Of a DNA stretch of 9,406 nucleotides, positions 5,903 through 9,406 are shown in pieces. Position numbers and translations under genes: made by a program. Source of the stretch: Chlamydiota bacterium (GTDB taxonomy: Bacteria > Chlamydiota > Chlamydiia > Chlamydiales > SLFE01); the NCBI GenBank assembly GCA_011065065.1, contig JAAKFL010000068.1:1-9406 (forward strand). Reading direction: 5' to 3'. Below the pieces are notes generated by a model, which was not told where the DNA came from, made no database searches, and was given only the letters and a program-made list of their open reading frames with translations. The first letter of the stretch is position 1; each line of letters begins with the position of its first letter.

Positions 5903-6355
5903 ATGACCCATTCATACAGAGTTCATTTTTTCCATTTAATTTGGTCCACAAAAAACAGATCACCATGGATCAACAAACAATTCCAGTCAAACCTGTTTCC
6001 TTATCTAGGCGGAATCATTAGAACTCATAAGGGTAAATTAATAGAAATCGGAGGAATGCCTGATCATATCCATATGCTTATTGAACTTAGCACCCTTGAT
6101 AAATTCTCTTCAGTTATACGAGATATAAAAGCCAGTTCCTCAAGATGGGTTCACAAAAAATATCCTGACCTAATCAATTTTGCATGGCAAGAAGGATATG
6201 GTTCGTTTTCTGTCAGCTATTCTGCATTGGAACATGTAAGAAGCTATATCAAAAATCAGGAAAAGCATCATGCTCATATGTCCTTTGATGAAGAATACAC
6301 GCGATTTTTAAAACTCCATCAAATAAATTATGATGAACGATTCGTTCTCGGATGA
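5903..6355 (+). CDS. IS200-like / REP-associated tyrosine transposase (Y1 HUH family)
   Basis: A 150-residue single-strand DNA transposase. The chosen start is ATG 5903, with AGGAAG eight bases upstream, giving MTHSYRVHFFHLIWSTKNR, a normal N-terminus for the family. An upstream in-frame ATG at 5855 would add 16 residues encoded by the inverted repeat itself and is unlikely. Residues 52-62 of the mature numbering (GGMPDHIHMLIEL) hold the HUH metal-binding His pair (H55, H57), and VRSYIKNQEKHH holds the predicted nucleophile Tyr115 with Gln119 and the following His pair. Length and motif order are intact, so the enzyme may be active. Related enzymes nick DNA at a hairpin marked by a short flanking tetranucleotide. 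No TnpB or accessory gene accompanies it. IS200 TnpA and RAYT are close relatives; the GTAG hairpins favour RAYT. Confidence 0.85.
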   Translation: MTHSYRVHFFHLIWSTKNRSPWINKQFQSNLFPYLGGIIRTHKGKLIEIGGMPDHIHMLIELSTLDKFSSVIRDIKASSSRWVHKKYPDLINFAWQEGYGSFSVSYSALEHVRSYIKNQEKHHAHMSFDEEYTRFLKLHQINYDERFVLG

Positions 6356-6361
6356 TTCTTG

Positions 6362-6483
6362 CGCCGCTACCGCAGCGCTATGTTTTGGTTCATCCTAACC
6401 CCACGTTCCGACTCCTCGCAGAGCTCGTCGTCTACACGCGGGGCTAACCACTTTGTCCCCCTACCGGGGGAAAATTTTAATCA
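6362..6483. repeat. Right 122-bp inverted repeat of the transposase unit
   Basis: The inverted partner of 5765-5886 begins six bases after the transposase stop codon with an imperfect CGCCGCTACCGCAGCG hairpin, then the 45-base REP-like unit ending in CTAC (6432-6435), then the CGCGGGG...CCGGGGG segment. The match to the left copy is 109 of 122 positions. Open frames running through this region are made of repeat sequence and are not genes. Confidence 0.85.
6391..6435 (-). repeat. 45-bp exact direct repeat, first copy (REP-like)
   Basis: This unit is identical over 45 bases to 6488-6532 and lies 97 bases before it. It is the reverse complement of the REP-like unit at 5813-5857 (43 of 45). It ends in CTAC, the complement of GTAG, and continues into ACGCGGGG. 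Confidence 0.85.
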
Positions 6484-6487
6484 GACA

Positions 6488-6532
6488 CATCCTAACCCCA
6501 CGTTCCGACTCCTCGCAGAGCTCGTCGTCTAC
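6488..6532 (-). repeat. 45-bp exact direct repeat, second copy, truncated at CTAC
   Basis: Identical to 6391-6435 but ends exactly at CTAC and continues directly into a TTCGCG-type repeat instead of ACGCGGGG. This is the outer right edge of the transposase unit. It lacks the half of the repeat that the left outer copy (5639-5690) retains. Confidence 0.85.
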
Positions 6533-6575
6533 TTCGCGATCTTCGCGGTTAAATTTTATCGTAAGGACAAGCCAC
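6533..6575. repeat. TTCGCG-type dispersed repeat
   Basis: TTCGCGATCTTCGCGGTTAA followed by an AT-rich run and GCCACC repeats the ending of the cluster at 76-134. It abuts the right edge of the transposase unit, so the unit may have inserted into or next to such a repeat. Confidence 0.6.
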
Positions 6576-6594
6576 CTCACTCCAAGAGGTTTCT

Positions 6595-6623
6595 TTGCGT
6601 TAATCTTCCTCTTTCGTTACACT
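6595..6623 (+). promoter_or_regulatory. Candidate promoter of xerC-astD
   Basis: TTGCGT (6595-6600) and TACACT (6618-6623) are 17 bases apart and stand about 25 bases upstream of the xerC start. The -10 matches four and the -35 three of six consensus positions. No better pair is seen between the repeats and the gene. Confidence 0.3.
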
Positions 6624-6648
6624 ACAGGGTAAATAAAGGACAATATGG

Positions 6649-7635
6649 ATGTTTTTTACCGCTGTCTCAAAATTCCTTGACCACCTCCGCTTCGTGAAAA
6701 ATGCCTCCGAACACACCCTGAGGAATTACACAATCGATCTCAATGACTTTAAAGGCTTTCTCCTTAACGAAAGACACCCCAACCTACCAGAAGACCGCAA
6801 ACCTGAAAAAATTCCTTACAAGGCTCCCTACACCGCAAATGATATCGATAATGGTTTAATTCCCCTCAAATCACTGGATACAAGGATCCTGCGTCAATAC
6901 CTGTTCCATATGACAGCCAATAATGTGAACCGTCGGACGATTGTGAGAAGATTAGCAACTTTACGAAGTTTTTTCAAGTTCGCTTGTGGGCAAAACATGA
7001 TCGAAGAAAATCCCGCTGAAGATATTGAAAACCCCAAGCTAGATAAAAAAATCCCGGCTCCCTTTAGCTACGATCAAATCATAGAACTGTTTCATCAGCC
7101 TGATGAAACCAAATTGCTGGGTTTTCGGGATCGGGTGATCCTCGAGCTATTTTACAGTTCGGGATTACGAGTGAGCGAGCTCGTGGCGTTGAATCGCGAC
7201 GACTTTGATGCTGAAAACTTGCTCCTTCTCATAAGAGGAAAAGGGAAAAAAGAACGGTTGGTTCCCATCACAAAAAATGCCTGTGATTGGATCTGCCGAT
7301 ACTTGAACCACCCCGAACGCCATGTCAAAGTCAATGGCCACCGCGCGCAACAAGATGATCTGGCCATTTTTCTCAATCGTCAGGGGACGCGGCTGTCTCC
7401 TCGATCGGTTGACCGCAAATTTGACAAATACATGGTGATGAGTGGTCTGGCCGGAAAAGCGACTCCGCACACCATCCGTCACACCATCGCCACACATTGG
7501 TTGGAAAATGGGATGGATCTGAAAACCATCCAAGTATTACTGGGGCACAGTTCCTTATCGACAACTACGATTTATACACGAGTTTCCACGAAGCTGAAGA
7601 AAGAAGTATACGACAAAACCCATCCGCGAGCTTAA
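6649..7635 (+). CDS. xerC: Tyrosine recombinase XerC
   Basis: A 328-residue tyrosine site-specific recombinase. XerC acts with XerD at the chromosomal dif site to resolve chromosome dimers. An N-terminal SAM-like DNA-binding domain (about 1-120) precedes the catalytic domain with the complete active set: Arg174 in SSGLRVSEL, the beta-hairpin lysine in RGKGKKERLVP (198 or 200), His274 and Arg277 in PHTIRHTIATH, His300 in LLGHSSLSTT and the nucleophile Tyr309 in IYTRV. It is about 30 residues longer than E. coli XerC, mostly from a charged stretch around residues 41-75, a length I associate with chlamydial XerC (from memory). AAAGGA eight bases before ATG 6649 sets the start. The stop is 12 bases before astD, so the two are probably co-transcribed. 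No accessory-integrase features or attachment sites are seen. XerD or another Xer-type recombinase is the main alternative. Confidence 0.85.
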   Translation: MFFTAVSKFLDHLRFVKNASEHTLRNYTIDLNDFKGFLLNERHPNLPEDRKPEKIPYKAPYTANDIDNGLIPLKSLDTRILRQYLFHMTANNVNRRTIVRRLATLRSFFKFACGQNMIEENPAEDIENPKLDKKIPAPFSYDQIIELFHQPDETKLLGFRDRVILELFYSSGLRVSELVALNRDDFDAENLLLLIRGKGKKERLVPITKNACDWICRYLNHPERHVKVNGHRAQQDDLAIFLNRQGTRLSPRSVDRKFDKYMVMSGLAGKATPHTIRHTIATHWLENGMDLKTIQVLLGHSSLSTTTIYTRVSTKLKKEVYDKTHPRA

Positions 7636-7647
7636 TTAAGGAGTCAT

Positions 7648-9111
7648 ATGACGCACAAGGCATTATATGTTTACGGAGAATGGATATCGGGATACGGCAA
7701 AGAATTTGTTTCACAAGATCCCTATAGTCAAGAAGAGCTATGGCGCGCACCGGCCGCTTCGGTTTCGGATGTGTCGCGGGCGGTGCGCGGCGCAAAAATG
7801 GCGCTTCCCGCTTGGGCCGGTTTAACTGTTGATGAACGCATCAACTTTCTTCAATCCTATAAGAAAGCTCTGCAGGAGATATCTCCCAAGCTGACAAAAG
7901 CGATTTCCATGGAAACTGGGAAGCCGTTGTGGGAATCGAAAACGGAGGTTTCCGCCATGATGGGAAAAGTGGACATCTCCATCGATGCCTATCGTGAAAG
8001 ATGCGCTCAAAAAACTTCCGAGCAATCAGGATTTACCGCAGCAACGCGTCATAAGCCGCACGGAGTCCTTGCTGTCTTGGGTCCGTTCAATTTTCCGGGA
8101 CATCTTCCCAATGGCCATATTGTCCCAGCCTTATTAGCAGGAAACACTGTGGTCTTAAAGCCCAGCGAGCAGACTCCGTTGGTCGCCGAAATGATGGTGC
8201 AATGTTGGGAAAAAGCTGAGTTGCCCCGCGGTGTTATGAATTTGTTGCAAGGGGGAGCCGACATCGGAAAGGCTTTAGGGAGTCATGAAGAGATCAATGG
8301 GTTGTTATTCACAGGATCCTACACCACGGGTCAAAAACTTTTGGAAGCTTTTGCAAAGACACCCGAGAAAATTTTGGCTTTGGAGATGGGAGGAAACAAT
8401 CCCCTGATTGTCACGGACGTGAAGGATCTTGAAGCGGCGGCCTATACCACGATTCAATCGGCCTTTATCACTGCGGGTCAGCGTTGTACCTGTGCCCGAA
8501 GGTTGATCATCATGAATGATGAAAAGGGAGATGCATTTCTGAAAATATTGATTCAGAAAATGGAAGGGATAAAGATTGGTCACTACAAGGACACTCCCGA
8601 ACCTTTTATGGGACCGGTGATTTCTCAGCCTTCCGCAGTGAAAGCGGTGATGAAGCTGGCTTCGTTAAAGATGCACGGAGCCAACATATTGGTTAAGCTT
8701 GAACAACTGGAAGAAAATACGGGGCGTGTCACACCTGGGCTCGTGGATGTGACCCATGCCACGAATCGGGAGGATGAGGAGATCTTTGGTCCTTTACTGC
8801 AGGTGATTCGGGTGGAAGATTTTGATGCAGCGATCAAGGAGGCAAATGACACGAAGTTTGGGTTATCTGCGGGGCTATTGAGCGACAGTCAAGACGAATA
8901 CGATCATTTTTACCGCCATATCAAAGCGGGAGTGGTGAATTGGAATCGGCCGATTACCGGAGCCAGCAGTGCAGCGCCGTTTGGTGGGATTGGCCGGAGC
9001 GGGAACCATCGCCCGAGCGCCTTTTATGCGGCGGACTATTGTGCTTACCCGGTGGCTTCGATGGAATCGGGAGTGCTATCCAAGCCGAAGTCCTTACCTG
9101 GTCTTGAATAG
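7648..9111 (+). CDS. astD: N-succinylglutamate 5-semialdehyde dehydrogenase (AstD-type aldehyde dehydrogenase)
   Basis: A 487-residue NAD(P)-dependent aldehyde dehydrogenase of AstD type. AstD oxidises N-succinylglutamate semialdehyde to N-succinylglutamate in the arginine succinyltransferase (AST) route of arginine breakdown. Catalytic Asn148 (GPFNFPGHLPNGHIVPALLA), Glu246 (KILALEMGGNNPLI) and nucleophile Cys280 (ITAGQRCTCARR) are present, with NAD-binding FTGSYTTG (221-228), EEIFGPLLQV (377-386) and the C-terminal SGNHRPSAFYAADYCAYPVA block, which is characteristic of AstD. Length is normal. A perfect AAGGAG stands four bases upstream of ATG 7648. No astA, astB or astE lies in the window, so the substrate may differ from the E. 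coli one. The stop codon TAG is also the first three bases of the palindrome that follows. Confidence 0.88.
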   Translation: MTHKALYVYGEWISGYGKEFVSQDPYSQEELWRAPAASVSDVSRAVRGAKMALPAWAGLTVDERINFLQSYKKALQEISPKLTKAISMETGKPLWESKTEVSAMMGKVDISIDAYRERCAQKTSEQSGFTAATRHKPHGVLAVLGPFNFPGHLPNGHIVPALLAGNTVVLKPSEQTPLVAEMMVQCWEKAELPRGVMNLLQGGADIGKALGSHEEINGLLFTGSYTTGQKLLEAFAKTPEKILALEMGGNNPLIVTDVKDLEAAAYTTIQSAFITAGQRCTCARRLIIMNDEKGDAFLKILIQKMEGIKIGHYKDTPEPFMGPVISQPSAVKAVMKLASLKMHGANILVKLEQLEENTGRVTPGLVDVTHATNREDEEIFGPLLQVIRVEDFDAAIKEANDTKFGLSAGLLSDSQDEYDHFYRHIKAGVVNWNRPITGASSAAPFGGIGRSGNHRPSAFYAADYCAYPVASMESGVLSKPKSLPGLE

Positions 9112-9391
9112 ACGGCAGTGGGTGGATTTTTAACGCAAAGGGGCAAAGACGCTAAGACGCAAAGAAATGATTAATTGAATTTGGACCAACGGTCCATGCG
9201 CTTTTTAGACGCAGATGACCCAGAAGGACGCTGAAGGATTGGGGCTTTTAAAAAGCCCCAATCCTTCAGCGTCCTTCTGGGTCATCTGCGTCTAAAAGTT
9301 CGAGATCGCTTCGCGATCATAACGTCTTCACAAAGCTTTGCGTCTCTGCGTCTTTGCCCCTTTGCGTTAAAAACCTATCCACTGCCGTCTA
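9109..9391. repeat. Nested palindromic element after astD
   Basis: Outer arms 9109-9164 and 9336-9391 are inverted repeats matching at 51 of 56 positions and consist largely of 9-nt-type units (ACGCAAAGG, GGCAAAGAC). They enclose an inner perfect inverted repeat (9203-9249 / 9251-9297). Two small perfect hairpins lie between inner and outer arms: GGACC AAC GGTCC (9183-9195) and GATCGC TTC GCGATC (9304-9318). The outer left arm starts at the astD stop codon. The region has no gene. Confidence 0.85.
9203..9297. terminator. Perfect 47-bp inverted repeat with a one-base centre, possible terminator of xerC-astD
   Basis: Bases 9203-9249 and 9251-9297 are perfect reverse complements (47 of 47) around a single A at 9250. 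The arms are again made of roughly 9-nt units (ACGCAGATG, ACCCAGAAG). The astD transcript would fold here into a very stable hairpin, but no U-run follows, so intrinsic termination is unproven. The sequence could equally protect the 3' end of the mRNA or be a passive repeat element. Confidence 0.55.
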
Positions 9392-9406
9392 CCCTATCTA
9401 CATCAA

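Larger units (their letters stand above)
5640..6532 (+). mobile_element. IS200-like/RAYT transposase unit with REP-like inverted repeats bounded by CTAC
   Basis: One HUH/Y1 transposase gene (5903-6355) is flanked by 122-bp inverted repeats, 5765-5886 and 6362-6483, which match at 109 of 122 positions. Two further half-copies lie outside them: 5639-5690 has only the part after CTAC and 6488-6532 only the part before CTAC. Each repeat contains GTAG next to an imperfect hairpin, as in the REP sequences handled by RAYT transposases. Classical IS200/IS605 elements lack inverted repeats, so the arrangement fits a RAYT with its REP/BIME better. The outer boundaries are inferred from where the repeat copies break off. 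Confidence 0.65.

Noticed and set aside
6356..6648. dif or attachment site for the XerC recombinase next to its gene
   Set aside because: No dif-like sequence with two 11-bp arms was recognised; XerC normally acts on a distant chromosomal site.
6359..6697. Open reading frame of about 112 codons downstream of the transposase
   Set aside because: It is made of the right inverted repeat, the 45-bp direct repeats and the TTCGCG repeat, then runs into xerC in another frame; it has no ribosome-binding site and the product resembles no protein.
8305..8583. Antisense open frames inside astD and xerC
   Set aside because: They lie opposite strongly conserved coding sequence, lack ribosome-binding sites and are explained as shadows of the real genes.
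1..9406. tRNA, rRNA or riboswitch
   Set aside because: No cloverleaf, ribosomal RNA segment or known riboswitch core was recognised on either strand by eye; a covariance-model scan would be needed to be certain.

Overview
The window most resembles an environmental, amoeba-associated member of the Chlamydiae (Parachlamydia/Waddlia/Criblamydia-like). This is inferred from gene content and was not tested: an F-box protein and a USP-family deubiquitinase (eukaryote-type ubiquitin-pathway proteins) sit beside secreted caspase-like proteases, a chlamydial-style XerC and an AstD-type dehydrogenase in moderately AT-rich DNA.

Layout. 1-254 is non-coding and carries two short 9-nt-periodic repeats. 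255-2883 (minus strand) is a four-gene run, lipoprotein B, caspase B, lipoprotein A, caspase A: a two-gene module (small lipoprotein followed by an exported caspase-fold protease) duplicated in tandem. 2963-3622 (minus) is an F-box protein with a good promoter. 3623-3917 is intergenic and holds a 38-bp-stem hairpin built from 9-nt-periodic repeats, the likely terminator of the next gene. 3918-5564 (minus) is a USP/C19-type deubiquitinase with a membrane segment. 5640-6532 is a mobile unit: an IS200-like/RAYT (REP-associated tyrosine) transposase flanked by 122-bp inverted repeats and two complementary half-copies, all breaking at CTAC/GTAG. 6649-9111 (plus) is a xerC-astD operon with good ribosome-binding sites. 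9109-9391 is a nested palindrome that starts at the astD stop codon and contains a perfect 47-bp inverted repeat around a single base.

How it fits together. The left half (255-5564) reads as an accessory island of exported or host-directed proteins: proteolysis (two caspase-like enzymes), recruitment to the host SCF ubiquitin ligase (F-box) and removal of ubiquitin (USP). The right half (6649-9111) is housekeeping or metabolic: site-specific recombination and aldehyde oxidation. The mobile unit lies between the halves, and nearly every larger intergenic gap is filled with palindromic or 9-nt-periodic repeats. The least explained features are the duplicated lipoprotein/caspase module, the CTAC-bounded transposase unit with a predictable empty site, and the perfect palindrome after astD.
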